Part shown: positions 42,854-51,485 of the stretch, piece after piece
Numbering within the stretch: position 1 is the stretch's first letter
How the letters are laid out: each line of letters starts with the position of its first letter
From: Roseiarcus sp050010035
Lineage (GTDB): Bacteria > Pseudomonadota > Alphaproteobacteria > Rhizobiales > Beijerinckiaceae
Length of the DNA: 64,000 nt
Assembly (NCBI GenBank): GCA_050010035.1
Contig: JBEKLU010000011.1
Coordinates: 3,201-67,200, forward strand
Direction: 5' to 3'
The notes under the pieces: generated by a model
Databases searched by the model: none
The model's input: the letters and a program-made list of their open reading frames with translations, nothing else
Told to the model about the DNA's origin: nothing
Translations under genes and position numbers: made by a program

Positions 42854-44761
42854 CTAGCCCAGCGCCTTCTCCATCACCCGGCGCAGACGGACGGCGAAGG
42901 CGGGGACGTCGCGCAAAGTCTCGCCCTCGGCGAGCAGCGCCTCGTCGTAGATCAGCCAGGCGGCGTCCTCGATGAGCGCCCTGTCCGCTCCCGCGGCGAA
43001 GCGGCGCGCCAGCGCCAACGTCAGCGGATGGGCCGCGTTCACTTCGAGCGCCGGCCTCGTGCGCTCGCTCAAGCGGCCGTGCGCGGCGAGCATCTTCTCG
43101 AGCTGCCGGTCGGGCCCGAATTCGGGCGCCACCAGGCAGGCGAGGCTGTCGGTCAGGCGGTCGGAGGCGCGCGCGTCCGCGATCTCGCCCTCCAGCGTCT
43201 GCTTGAAGAAGGCGATGAGGGTCGCGACCTCGGCCGAAGTCTCGGGCGGCGGCGGCGCGCCCTCTTTGAGCGGGATCGTCTTGATGTCGGCGACGCCCTG
43301 GCTGACCGACTTGAACGGCTTGCCGTCGAACCCGGCCGCGCTCGAAACCCAGAACGCGTCGACGGGATCGGCGAGCAGCAGCACCTCGACGTCGCGGGCG
43401 CGGAACCCCTCGAGCTGCGGGCTGGCGGCGAGGCGCTTGGCGTCCTCGCCGGTGAGGTAATAGATCGCGGTCTGGTTCTCCCGCAGGTTCGCGACATAGT
43501 CGGCGAGCGTGCGGTCGCCGCCGGGATGCGTCGAGGTCGTCAAGCGCGCGAGCTTGAACAGCGCGTCGCGCCGCTCCGGGTCCTCGTAGAGGCCCTCCTT
43601 GATCACCGCGCCGAAGCACTCCCAGATCTTGGCGAATTTCTCCTTGTCGCCCTCGGCGAGCTTGGTCAGCTCCTGCACCAGCCGATTGGTCACGCCCTTG
43701 CGGATCGCGGCGAACACGGCGCTCTGCTGGATCATCTCGCGCGAGACGTTGAGCGGCAGATCGTTGGAGTCGACGACCAGCCTGACGAAACGCAGCCAGC
43801 CCGGCAGCAGGTCGGCGTCCTGGGTGATGAGGACGCGCCGGACATAGAGCTTGTTGCGGCTCTTGCGCGCGGGATCGAAGAGGTCGAACGGGCGCGAGCC
43901 GGGGATGAACGCCAGCGCGGCGTATTCGTGCCGCCCCTCGGCGCGCCAATGCACCGTCAGGGCGGGTTCGTCGAACTGCCCGGAGAGGCTGCGATAGAAC
44001 TCGGCGTATTCTTCCAGGGCGATTTCCGCCTTCGGCTTGGCCCAGATCGCCGCGCCGTCGGCGACGCGGCGCGGCTCGGCGCCGGGCTTGTCGACGAGGT
44101 CGATCGGCACGGCGACCGCGCCGGAATGCTCGCGCACGATGCGCTCGAGGCGAGCGGAATCGAGGTACTCGGCCGAAGCCTCGTTGAGATGGAGAATGAC
44201 GCGCGCGCCGCGGGCGGGCGCGCCATCGAGCGGCAGCGGCGCGATGGTGTAGGCGCCCTTGCCGTCGGAGGACCAGCGCCAAGCTTCGTCCGCGCCCGCT
44301 CGCCGGGTCTCGACGACGACCTCGTCGGCGACCATGAAGGACGAATAGAAACCGATGCCGAACTGGCCGATGAGATTGGCCGCCTCCTTGTCGGCGTCCG
44401 CCGCGGCGAGCCTGTCGAGGAAGGCGCGCGTGCCCGAGCGCGCGATGGTGCCGAGCGCCTCGACGAGCTCTTCGCGGCTCATGCCGACGCCGTTGTCGCC
44501 GAAGCAAATCGTCTTGGCCTGCGGATCGATGGCGATCTGGATGGCGAACGGTCCGCCAGCCTCGATCAACTCGGGCCTGGCGATTGCTTCGTAGCGCAGC
44601 TTCTCGCACGCGTCGGCGGCGTTGGAGACGAGCTCGCGGACGAAAATGTCGCGATCCGAATAGACGGAATGGACCATCAGGTGCAGCAGCCGCGAAACGT
44701 CGGCCTCGAAGCTCTGCGTCTTGGCTTGGTCGCTCGCCTGGGAAGGGACGTCGCTGGTCAA
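42854..44761 (-). CDS. htpG: Molecular chaperone HtpG (Hsp90)
   Basis: A 635-residue Hsp90. The N-terminal ATPase has FVRELVSNAADACEKLRYEA, ICFGDNGVGMSREELVEALG and NLIGQFGIGFYSSFMVADEV. The middle domain carries YVRRVLITQDADLLPGWLRF and VVDSNDLPLNVSREMIQQSA. The start is taken as TTG at 44761 because SFEADVSRLLHLMVHSVYSD then lies at the usual distance and GAGG is 5 bp upstream. The TTG overlaps the stop of a five-codon leader ORF. A heat-shock-type promoter and, further up, the terminator of the previous gene lie upstream. Confidence 0.95.
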   Translation of the reverse strand: MTSDVPSQASDQAKTQSFEADVSRLLHLMVHSVYSDRDIFVRELVSNAADACEKLRYEAIARPELIEAGGPFAIQIAIDPQAKTICFGDNGVGMSREELVEALGTIARSGTRAFLDRLAAADADKEAANLIGQFGIGFYSSFMVADEVVVETRRAGADEAWRWSSDGKGAYTIAPLPLDGAPARGARVILHLNEASAEYLDSARLERIVREHSGAVAVPIDLVDKPGAEPRRVADGAAIWAKPKAEIALEEYAEFYRSLSGQFDEPALTVHWRAEGRHEYAALAFIPGSRPFDLFDPARKSRNKLYVRRVLITQDADLLPGWLRFVRLVVDSNDLPLNVSREMIQQSAVFAAIRKGVTNRLVQELTKLAEGDKEKFAKIWECFGAVIKEGLYEDPERRDALFKLARLTTSTHPGGDRTLADYVANLRENQTAIYYLTGEDAKRLAASPQLEGFRARDVEVLLLADPVDAFWVSSAAGFDGKPFKSVSQGVADIKTIPLKEGAPPPPETSAEVATLIAFFKQTLEGEIADARASDRLTDSLACLVAPEFGPDRQLEKMLAAHGRLSERTRPALEVNAAHPLTLALARRFAAGADRALIEDAAWLIYDEALLAEGETLRDVPAFAVRLRRVMEKALG

Positions 44762-44775
44762 ATTCGCCTCGTCAT
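44758..44775 (-). CDS. Five-codon leader ORF coupled to htpG
   Basis: ATG ACG AGG CGA ATT TGA encodes MTRRI. GAGGAG lies 8 bp upstream of its ATG (44784-44789), a better ribosome site than that of htpG itself. Its TGA overlaps the htpG TTG (TTGA), so ribosomes ending here could restart on htpG. It is too short for any protein function; a role in translational coupling or temperature-dependent control is inference. Confidence 0.4.
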   Translation of the reverse strand: MTRRI

Positions 44776-44812
44776 GAAAAGGACTCCTCGCGCCGGGCGG
44801 CCCGGCAGCGCT

Positions 44813-44842
44813 GATATCGCCGCAAAGACGGGAGGTTTCAAG
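44813..44842 (-). promoter_or_regulatory. Candidate RpoH (heat-shock) promoter of htpG
   Basis: Read leftward, CTTGAAA (44836-44842) is followed after 16 bp by CGATATC (44813-44819). CTTGAAA is the typical -35 element of heat-shock sigma factor promoters; the -10 is looser. It lies downstream of the terminator at 44868-44910 and about 40 bp before the leader ORF, so it is well placed for htpG. Confidence 0.5.
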
Positions 44843-44867
44843 TCGCCGGCGCAGCAGCGGCCGAGGC

Positions 44868-44910
44868 AAAAAAAAAGCGGATCGGCTGGGAGGGGGCCCG
44901 CCGATCCGCT
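44868..44910 (-). terminator. Intrinsic terminator between the D-Ala-D-Ala carboxypeptidase gene and htpG
   Basis: Read leftward, AGCGGATCGGC (44900-44910) and GCCGATCCGCT (44876-44886) form a perfect 11-bp stem, followed by nine T (44868-44876). It ends the transcript from the gene at 45101-46489. Confidence 0.85.
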
Positions 44911-45100
44911 AGCCTGCGTGGCAATTTTCCGGTCCGACTCGCCGCTCGGGGGCTGGGGGGCAAAAAACACCGAGCAAAGCGCCGAACCGAACCATCGCGG
45001 CTCGACACTAATTTGCCTGTGCGTTGCGGCGCCCGCTTGACCATAAACAGGCTAAACTAAGGCATTTTTCACGCCTTCGTGACACCGGGAGGCGGCCGCG

Positions 45101-46489
45101 CTAGCGGGCCGGCGCGGCGAGCGCGCCCTCGTCCTTCTTTTTCGCCGCGCTGGCGGCCTTGGCGGGGACCGTCGTCTTGGCGAGCTCGCCGACCTTGCGT
45201 CCTTTGTCGGGCTTCGCATGATGGGCGGACGCGGCGTTCTTGAGCAGTCGGGCCGGGCGCAGCGCGCTTTGCAGCGCCTTCGGCGCGCTTGCGGCGTCCG
45301 GGCCCTCGACGACCGCGGGCTTGTCGGCGGCGTAGGCGCTGGCGAGCGGCGCGGACCCGTTCTCGGGCGGGCGCGCGGCCAGGACCGGGCCGATCCAGCC
45401 CGGCTTCGGGCCGATGAAAATCGGAACCGGATCGAAGTGAACGGGCTCGGCGACCGTCGCGGCGGTGATGGTCGGGCTCGGAGCGGCGAGGGCGGTCGCC
45501 ACTGCGTTGCGGCCCAACCCGCGCGTCACCGTCGGCGGCGCGTCTTCCTCCTCGGCGGCGGCGATCGCGGCGCGGTTGCGTCGCGAGCAAATTTCCGGCC
45601 GCATGTCGGGCGCGGTGAGCGTGTCCGACGACGGCAGATCCGCCAGCGCGCCCTCCCCGCCGCCCCATCGGGCGAAGCCTTGATCGAGCAGATGCGCCGC
45701 TTCGATCGTGCGCTCGCGCGCCGAAGGCGAGCCGAGCACGACCACGATCAGTCGTCGACCGCCCTGCGTCGCGCTACCCACGACGTTGAACCCGGCGGGG
45801 CAGGTGAAGCCCGTCTTCATGCCGTCGGCGCCCGGATAGCGGCCGAGCAAGCCATTGTGGTTCTGGATGATCTCGTCACCGAGCTGCAGCGCCCCGATGC
45901 CATAGAGATCGCCGTGGTCGGGAAAGTCCTTGAGCAGCGCGCGCGCGATGATCGCCATGTCGCGCGCCGAGGACACGTGCGCCGGGTTATGCAAGCCATT
46001 GGGATTGACGAAATGCGACTCCTTGAGGCCGAGGCGCCGACCGGTGGCGTTCATCTCGTCGGCGAAGGCCTCGACCGAGCCGGAGACGCTTTCCGCGATC
46101 ATCACCGCGACGTCGTTGGGCGACTTGACCATCAGCATCTTCAACGCGTTGTCGAGCGTGACCTCGACGCCGGGGCGGAAGCCCATTTTCGAGGCCGGCA
46201 TGTTGGCCGCCCGCGCCGACATCGTCAGCGGCGTGTCGAGCGTCAAACGGCCGTCGCGCACCGCCTGCAACGCGACGTAGGTCGTCATCAGCTTCGTCAG
46301 CGAGGCGGGGAACCACGGCTCGGTCGCGTCGCGCTGGAACAGCGTCTGGCCGCTGTCGACGTCGACGACCAGCGCCGGCGCCGGCGCCGCCGCCGCCGCC
46401 GAGCCGGCGCCGAGCGCCAGCGCGCACATGAGAACCGCGGCGCGCAGCCGATTTGTCGAAGTCGCTTTCAACGGCATCGTTCGAAGCAT
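45101..46489 (-). CDS. D-alanyl-D-alanine carboxypeptidase (penicillin-binding protein 5/6 family, S11)
   Basis: A 462-residue periplasmic enzyme that trims the terminal D-Ala from peptidoglycan stem peptides. After a signal peptide (AAVLMCALALGAGSAAAAAP) the catalytic triad of motifs is seen: S63-LT-K66 in FPASLTKLMTT, SPN at 123-125 in MVKSPNDVAVM, and KTG at 225-227 in GADGMKTGFTC. The C-terminal 170 residues are a long Ala/Pro/Lys-rich extension ending KKKDEGALAAPAR, unlike the usual amphipathic anchor. Start at 46489; an ATG four codons later has GGAG at a better distance. Confidence 0.92.
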   Translation of the reverse strand: MLRTMPLKATSTNRLRAAVLMCALALGAGSAAAAAPAPALVVDVDSGQTLFQRDATEPWFPASLTKLMTTYVALQAVRDGRLTLDTPLTMSARAANMPASKMGFRPGVEVTLDNALKMLMVKSPNDVAVMIAESVSGSVEAFADEMNATGRRLGLKESHFVNPNGLHNPAHVSSARDMAIIARALLKDFPDHGDLYGIGALQLGDEIIQNHNGLLGRYPGADGMKTGFTCPAGFNVVGSATQGGRRLIVVVLGSPSARERTIEAAHLLDQGFARWGGGEGALADLPSSDTLTAPDMRPEICSRRNRAAIAAAEEEDAPPTVTRGLGRNAVATALAAPSPTITAATVAEPVHFDPVPIFIGPKPGWIGPVLAARPPENGSAPLASAYAADKPAVVEGPDAASAPKALQSALRPARLLKNAASAHHAKPDKGRKVGELAKTTVPAKAASAAKKKDEGALAAPAR

Positions 46490-46861
46490 CTCCGCCGGTT
46501 CGGCCGCGCTCGCGCGACGGGCGCGAGCGCGCCCTCTCCAGGTAAAGACTATCGCCGGCGATCACAAGCCGCGCGATGTCGCGCACGACACGACATGAAA
46601 AAAACGGCGATGCTGGGGCGCCGCGTCGCGCGGTCGGAACAGAGGCGCGGTCGGCGTCGCGGAAACCGGGCGTCCGTGAGGAGCGGAGCGGCGAACGCTC
46701 CTGCCGGCGCGACGATGCGCCGCATCGCCCGCGCGGCTGAATTGCGCGGGCCGCGCGCCGAGCGTCGGGCGCGTCAAAGCGGGCGGTTTCGGCCCGCGCC
46801 GAGACCCGCGGCGCCGAAGGCGGTCCGTCGCCGGAGCCATCGCGGCGGACGCGGATGGAAC
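46490..46861. other. Gene-free 0.37-kb region
   Basis: No gene or RNA is supported. The sequence is GC-rich with arginine-heavy open frames on both strands that look like composition artefacts. It should contain the promoter of the carboxypeptidase gene; none was assigned. Confidence 0.4.
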
Positions 46862-47104
46862 TCAATTTCGCGCGGAAAGGCCCCAGCCCCAGCGCAGGGC
46901 CGGGTCGTCGGTCGCCGGTCCTTCCAGAAACTTCGCGGCTGAGATCGCGCAGGGAACGCCGTAGGCGAAGCCGAGCGCGGCGGCGATCGGGATCCAAAGC
47001 GCGGCATCCGCCGAAAGGGCCGGCGTCATCAAGACCGCGACGATCAAAACGCCCGCGAGGACGGGCGCGGTGAACACCCAACACAGTGCGACAATTCGCC
47101 ACAT
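46862..47104 (-). CDS. Small hydrophobic membrane protein, unknown
   Basis: An 80-residue protein with two membrane helices (VALCWVFTAPVLAGVLIVAV and LWIPIAAALGFAYGVPCAIS) and a short polar C-terminus ending WGWGLSARN. The ATG at 47104 is preferred because GGAGGG lies 7 bp upstream; an ATG two codons earlier abuts that site. No named family recognised. Confidence 0.6.
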   Translation of the reverse strand: MWRIVALCWVFTAPVLAGVLIVAVLMTPALSADAALWIPIAAALGFAYGVPCAISAAKFLEGPATDDPALRWGWGLSARN

Positions 47105-47296
47105 CGCCATTCCCTCCTTGCGCCGATATCTATTTCATGGGGTTTTTTAGCCTTTTTTCGGCGCGTCGGAATTCTAGGGGGAATTTCCTCCGCCGTCAAA
47201 GGGGGGCGGTGTGTTACGCCGCGTCGCCGGCGACCATGCGGGTATTGGCTCCAGCGGCCTGGACGCGGGGCGGTTTCGCCGGCGCGGGCGCGGCGC

Positions 47297-47325
47297 TTGA
47301 TCGGCGCGAGCGCTTTCTCTAGAAA
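47297..47325 (+). promoter_or_regulatory. Candidate sigma70-type promoter of ilvC
   Basis: TTGATC (47297-47302) and TAGAAA (47320-47325) are 17 bp apart, about 80 bp before the ilvC start. The match to consensus is moderate. Confidence 0.45.
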
Positions 47326-47404
47326 GCCACGATCGGCTCGGCGGGCTTGGCGCCGGTCCCCTTTCACAACGAAGCAGCGCGGAAACGCCGGCGAAGGACA
47401 TCAC

Positions 47405-48424
47405 ATGCGCGTTTATTACGATCGGGACGCCGATCTCAACCTCATCAAGGGCAAGAAGATCGCGGTGGTCGGGTACGGCAGCCAGGGCCACGCGCACCTC
47501 CTCAACATGCGCGACAGCGGGGTGAAAGAGATCGCGGTCGCGCTGCGGCCGGGCTCGCCCTCGGCGAAGAAGGCGGAGGCCGAGGGAATCGAGGTGCTCG
47601 ACGTCGCCAGCGCCGCCAAGTGGGCCGACGTGGTGATGATGCTGACGCCCGACGAGTTGCAGGCCGACATCTATCGCGAGCTGCTCGCGCCCAGCATGAA
47701 GAAGGGCGCGGCGCTGATGTTCGCGCACGGCCTCAACGTCCATTTCAATCTGATCGAGCCGCGCGCCGATCTCGACGTGCTGATGGTGGCGCCCAAGGGG
47801 CCCGGCCACACCGTGCGCTCCGAATACAAGCGCGGCGGCGGCGTGCCCTGCCTCATCGCGATCCATCAGGACGCCAGCGGCAACGCCCACGATCTCGGCC
47901 TCTCCTACGCCACCGCGATCGGCGGCGGGCGCGCCGGCGTCATCGAGACCACCTTCCGCGAGGAATGTGAGACCGACCTGTTCGGCGAGCAGGTGGTGCT
48001 GTGCGGCGGCCTGGTCGAGCTCATCCGCTCCGGCTTCGAGACCCTGGTCGAGGCGGGATACGCCCCCGAGATGGCCTATTTCGAATGCCTGCACGAGGTG
48101 AAGCTGATCGTCGACCTGATCTACGAGGGCGGCATCGCCAACATGAACTACTCGATCTCCAACACCGCCGAATACGGCGAGTACGTCTCCGGGCCGCGCA
48201 TCATCACGCCCGAGACCAAGGCGGAAATGAAGCGCGTGCTCGCCGACATCCAGTCGGGCAAGTTCACCCGCGACTGGATGCTGGAGAACAAGGTCAACCA
48301 GACCTCGTTCAAGGCGACGCGCGCTAAGCACAACGCGCATCAGATCGAGGCGGTCGGCGAAAAGCTGCGCGCCATGATGCCGTGGATCGGCAAGAACAAG
48401 CTGGTCGACAAGGCGAAGAACTGA
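47405..48424 (+). CDS. ilvC: Ketol-acid reductoisomerase (class I)
   Basis: A 339-residue enzyme of valine, leucine and isoleucine synthesis that isomerises and reduces acetolactate or acetohydroxybutyrate with NADPH. The nucleotide motif is KKIAVVGYGSQGHAHLLNMR, the Mg-binding region is ETDLFGEQVVLCGGLVELIR, followed by ECLHEVKLIVDLIYEGGIAN. Length is that of class I enzymes. The ATG at 47405 gives the normal MRVYYDRDADL start; the frame is open further up. It precedes tRNA-Lys. Confidence 0.97.
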   Translation: MRVYYDRDADLNLIKGKKIAVVGYGSQGHAHLLNMRDSGVKEIAVALRPGSPSAKKAEAEGIEVLDVASAAKWADVVMMLTPDELQADIYRELLAPSMKKGAALMFAHGLNVHFNLIEPRADLDVLMVAPKGPGHTVRSEYKRGGGVPCLIAIHQDASGNAHDLGLSYATAIGGGRAGVIETTFREECETDLFGEQVVLCGGLVELIRSGFETLVEAGYAPEMAYFECLHEVKLIVDLIYEGGIANMNYSISNTAEYGEYVSGPRIITPETKAEMKRVLADIQSGKFTRDWMLENKVNQTSFKATRAKHNAHQIEAVGEKLRAMMPWIGKNKLVDKAKN

Positions 48425-48516
48425 GCGGCGGGCGCGTCGCGATTCCGTCTGGACACGCCGACGCGCCTTTGCTACATGCCGGGCCTCGCGCGGGGCTCGG
48501 CCCCGCCGGTTTCGAT

Positions 48517-48592
<76 letters not shown>

Positions 48593-48746
48593 TCGAAATC
48601 AACGCGCGAGCCTCACCGTCATGGCCGCCCCGGACTTCATGCGAGGGTTGTCGCGCCCATGACGGCGGTCGGTGATTTCGGCCGTTGGCGTAGGCGGGGG
48701 CAGGAGGAGAGGATCGCGTTCCGCCTGCCGGCGCCTCGCGCCCCGT

Positions 48747-50054
48747 CTAATTGTCGCTGTGCGCCGGCTCCTTGGCGCTCGCCGTCGGCGAGCGGCCGTG
48801 CAGGAACTCGACCGCCGCGATCAACTGCGTGTCGTTGGCCGGGTCGGGCGGGACGTAGGCCTCCGATCCGGTCTTTTCGTCGTCGCCGTTCTTCAGGTGG
48901 CCGGCCAGCGAGGCCTCGCCCTTCGAGTCGACCTTGCCCTTCAGATCGTCGGGAACGTTCTCCCTGATCTTGATGTCCGGCTCGATGCCTTTGGCCTGGA
49001 TCGAACGGCCGGACGGCGTGTAATAACGCGCCGTGGTCAGTTTCAAGGCGCCGTTCTCGCCCAGCGACAGCACGGTCTGGACCGAGCCCTTGCCGAACGA
49101 GCGCGTGCCGATCAGGGTGGCGCGCCCGAGGTCCTGCAGGGCGCCCGAGACGATTTCGGAGGCCGAGGCCGACCCGCCGTTGATCAGCACCACCAAGGGC
49201 TTGCCCTGCGACAAATCGGCCCCGGCCCGGGCGTCGTACTCCTGGAACTGATCCACGGTGCGCCCGCGCGTCGACACGATCTGGCCGTGGTCGACGAAGG
49301 CGTTGACGACCTCGATCGACTGCGTGAGCAAGCCGCCCGGATTGTTGCGCAGATCGAGGATGTAGCCCTTCAGCTTGTCGGCGCCGGGAGCGAAGCGGAA
49401 CTTGGCGATCGCCGTTTGCAGCCCGTCGAAGGTCTGCTGGTTGAACTGGGTGATGCGGATATAGCCGATGTCGCCGCTTTCGAGCCGCGAACGCACCGGC
49501 AGCACCTTGATGATCTCACGAACGATGGTGAATTCCCGGGTCTCCTTGGCGGCGCCCCGGCTCACTTCCAGACGAACCGAGGTATTGGCCGGCCCGCGCA
49601 TCTTGTCGACCGCTTCTTTCAGCGTCAGGCCCTTTACCGGCGTATCGTCGATGCGGGTGATGATGTCGCCCGACATCATCCCGGCGCGGGCGGCGGGCGT
49701 GTCGTCGATCGGGCTGACCACGCGCACCAGCCCGCCCTCCTGCATGACTTCGAGCCCAAGGCCGCCGAACTCCTCGCCTTTCATCGTCGTTTGAAAGTCG
49801 TTCAAGGCCTTGGCGTCGAGATACGCCGAATGCGGGTCCAGCGAGGCGAGCATGCCGTTGATCGCCGCCACGACCATCTTGTTGTCGTCCGGTTTGTCGA
49901 CGTAAAATTCCCTGGCCTTGTCGAAGACTCGCGAAAACAGCGCGAGTTCATCGACGCCCGAAGGCGCGGCCGGCGTCGCGCCGCCCGGCGCGAACGAAGC
50001 GACCGCCGCGCCGAAAGCGACGCCCAACGCCAAGTAAGAAATGCCGCGCGCCAT
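48747..50054 (-). CDS. ctpA: S41-family C-terminal processing peptidase (second of a tandem pair)
   Basis: A 435-residue periplasmic serine protease. A single N-terminal hydrophobic segment (ISYLALGVAFGAAVASFAPG) is a signal or anchor. The PDZ domain (about residues 85-165) contains GLGLEVMQEGGLVRVVSPID. The Ser-Lys dyad lies in LINGGSASASEIVSGALQDL and TRSFGKGSVQT. Such proteases trim exported proteins and peptidoglycan hydrolases. It follows its paralogue by 21 bp and closes the envC operon. Confidence 0.92.
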   Translation of the reverse strand: MARGISYLALGVAFGAAVASFAPGGATPAAPSGVDELALFSRVFDKAREFYVDKPDDNKMVVAAINGMLASLDPHSAYLDAKALNDFQTTMKGEEFGGLGLEVMQEGGLVRVVSPIDDTPAARAGMMSGDIITRIDDTPVKGLTLKEAVDKMRGPANTSVRLEVSRGAAKETREFTIVREIIKVLPVRSRLESGDIGYIRITQFNQQTFDGLQTAIAKFRFAPGADKLKGYILDLRNNPGGLLTQSIEVVNAFVDHGQIVSTRGRTVDQFQEYDARAGADLSQGKPLVVLINGGSASASEIVSGALQDLGRATLIGTRSFGKGSVQTVLSLGENGALKLTTARYYTPSGRSIQAKGIEPDIKIRENVPDDLKGKVDSKGEASLAGHLKNGDDEKTGSEAYVPPDPANDTQLIAAVEFLHGRSPTASAKEPAHSDN

Positions 50055-50075
50055 CCGGCGGTTCCTCGTTCGCGA

Positions 50076-51485
50076 TCAGTTCGGCGCGGCGGCGTCCGGC
50101 TTGGCCGGCGCCGGAGCGTCCTTGGGAGCGTCGGACGGCGCCGGCGTCGGCGCCGGCGACGCGCCGGCCGCGTCGGCCTTCGCTGGAACGATATCGGCGC
50201 GCTTGACGCCGTGCAGCAGATCGACGGCGGCGATCAACTGCTTGTCGTCCTTCGGGTCCGTCGGCACGTAGGCCTGCGAGCCGGACTTTTCCTCGGCGCC
50301 GTTGGTGAGATGGCCTTTGAGCGAGGCCTCCCCCTTGGTGTCGTCCTTGCCCTTCAGATCGGGCGGCACGTCTTCCAGGATCTCGATGTCGGGATCGATG
50401 CCCTTGGCCTGGATCGAGCGGCCGGACGGCGTGTAATAGCGCGCCGTCGTCAATCTCAGGGCGCCGTCCTGCCCGAGCGGCATGATGGTCTGCACCGACC
50501 CCTTGCCGAACGAGCGGGTGCCGATCAGCGTCGCGCGCTTGTGGTCCTGCAAGGCGCCCGAAACGATCTCCGAGGCCGAGGCCGAGCCGCCGTTGATGAG
50601 CACCACCAGTGGCTTGCCGCCGGAGAGATCGCCGCCCGGCCGCGCGTTGAATCGTTGCGCGTCGTCCGGATTGCGCCCGCGCGTCGAGACGATCTCGCCC
50701 TTGTCCAGGAACGCGTTCGCGACGTCGATCGACTGATCGAGCAGTCCGCCGGGATTGTTGCGCAGGTCCACAATGTAGCCCTTGAACGCGTCGGCGGGAA
50801 TGTCGGTGCGCAATTTCTCCATCGCGCTCTTGAGGCCGTCGGCGGTCTGCTCGGTGAATTGCGTGATCCTGATGTAGCCGATGTCGCCGGCCTCGACGTG
50901 CGAGCGCACCGACTGAACCTTGATGATGTCGCGGACGATCTTGAATTCCTTGGCCGTCTTCGCCGGCCCGCGCAGGATCTTGAGCCGAACGGTCGAATTG
51001 ACCGAGCCGCGCATCTTGTCGACCGCCTGATCGAGCGTCATCCCTTGCGTCGGCACGTCGTCGATCGCGGCGATGATGTCGCCGGAGAGAATCCCGGCCT
51101 TGGCCGCGGGCGTATCGTCGATCGGGCTGACGACCTTGATCAAGCCCTCTTCCTCGGTGACTTCGATTCCCAGCCCGCCGAATTCGCCCTTGGTCTGCAC
51201 CTGCATGTCGCGGTAGGCCTTGGCGTCCATGTAGCTCGAATGCGGATCGAGCGAACTCAACATCCCGTTGATCGCCGCTTCGATCAGCTTCGATTCGTCG
51301 GGCTTCTCGACATAATCGTTGCGGATCTTGTCGAAGACGTCGCCGAACAGGTTGAGCTCGCGGTAGGTGTCGGCCGCGGCGGCGAAGGCGCTCTGGCCGA
51401 ACGCGGAAAGCGTCTGCGGAGCCCACCCCGCGCAAACGGCGCCGATTGCGACCCCCACCGCCAAATAGGAAACCTTGCGTATCAT
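50076..51485 (-). CDS. ctpA: S41-family C-terminal processing peptidase (first of a tandem pair)
   Basis: A 469-residue paralogue of the next gene. It has the same N-terminal anchor (VSYLAVGVAIGAVCAGWAPQ), PDZ domain (GGLGIEVTEEEGLIKVVSPI) and catalytic dyad (NGGSASASEIVSGALQDHKR and TRSFGKGSVQT). Its C-terminus adds about 40 Pro/Ala-rich residues (PAPTPAPSDAPKDAPAPAKP). The ATG at 51485 overlaps the envC stop (ATGA), so translation is coupled. CtpA-type proteases commonly follow rlmH-envC in this class. Confidence 0.94.
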   Translation of the reverse strand: MIRKVSYLAVGVAIGAVCAGWAPQTLSAFGQSAFAAAADTYRELNLFGDVFDKIRNDYVEKPDESKLIEAAINGMLSSLDPHSSYMDAKAYRDMQVQTKGEFGGLGIEVTEEEGLIKVVSPIDDTPAAKAGILSGDIIAAIDDVPTQGMTLDQAVDKMRGSVNSTVRLKILRGPAKTAKEFKIVRDIIKVQSVRSHVEAGDIGYIRITQFTEQTADGLKSAMEKLRTDIPADAFKGYIVDLRNNPGGLLDQSIDVANAFLDKGEIVSTRGRNPDDAQRFNARPGGDLSGGKPLVVLINGGSASASEIVSGALQDHKRATLIGTRSFGKGSVQTIMPLGQDGALRLTTARYYTPSGRSIQAKGIDPDIEILEDVPPDLKGKDDTKGEASLKGHLTNGAEEKSGSQAYVPTDPKDDKQLIAAVDLLHGVKRADIVPAKADAAGASPAPTPAPSDAPKDAPAPAKPDAAAPN

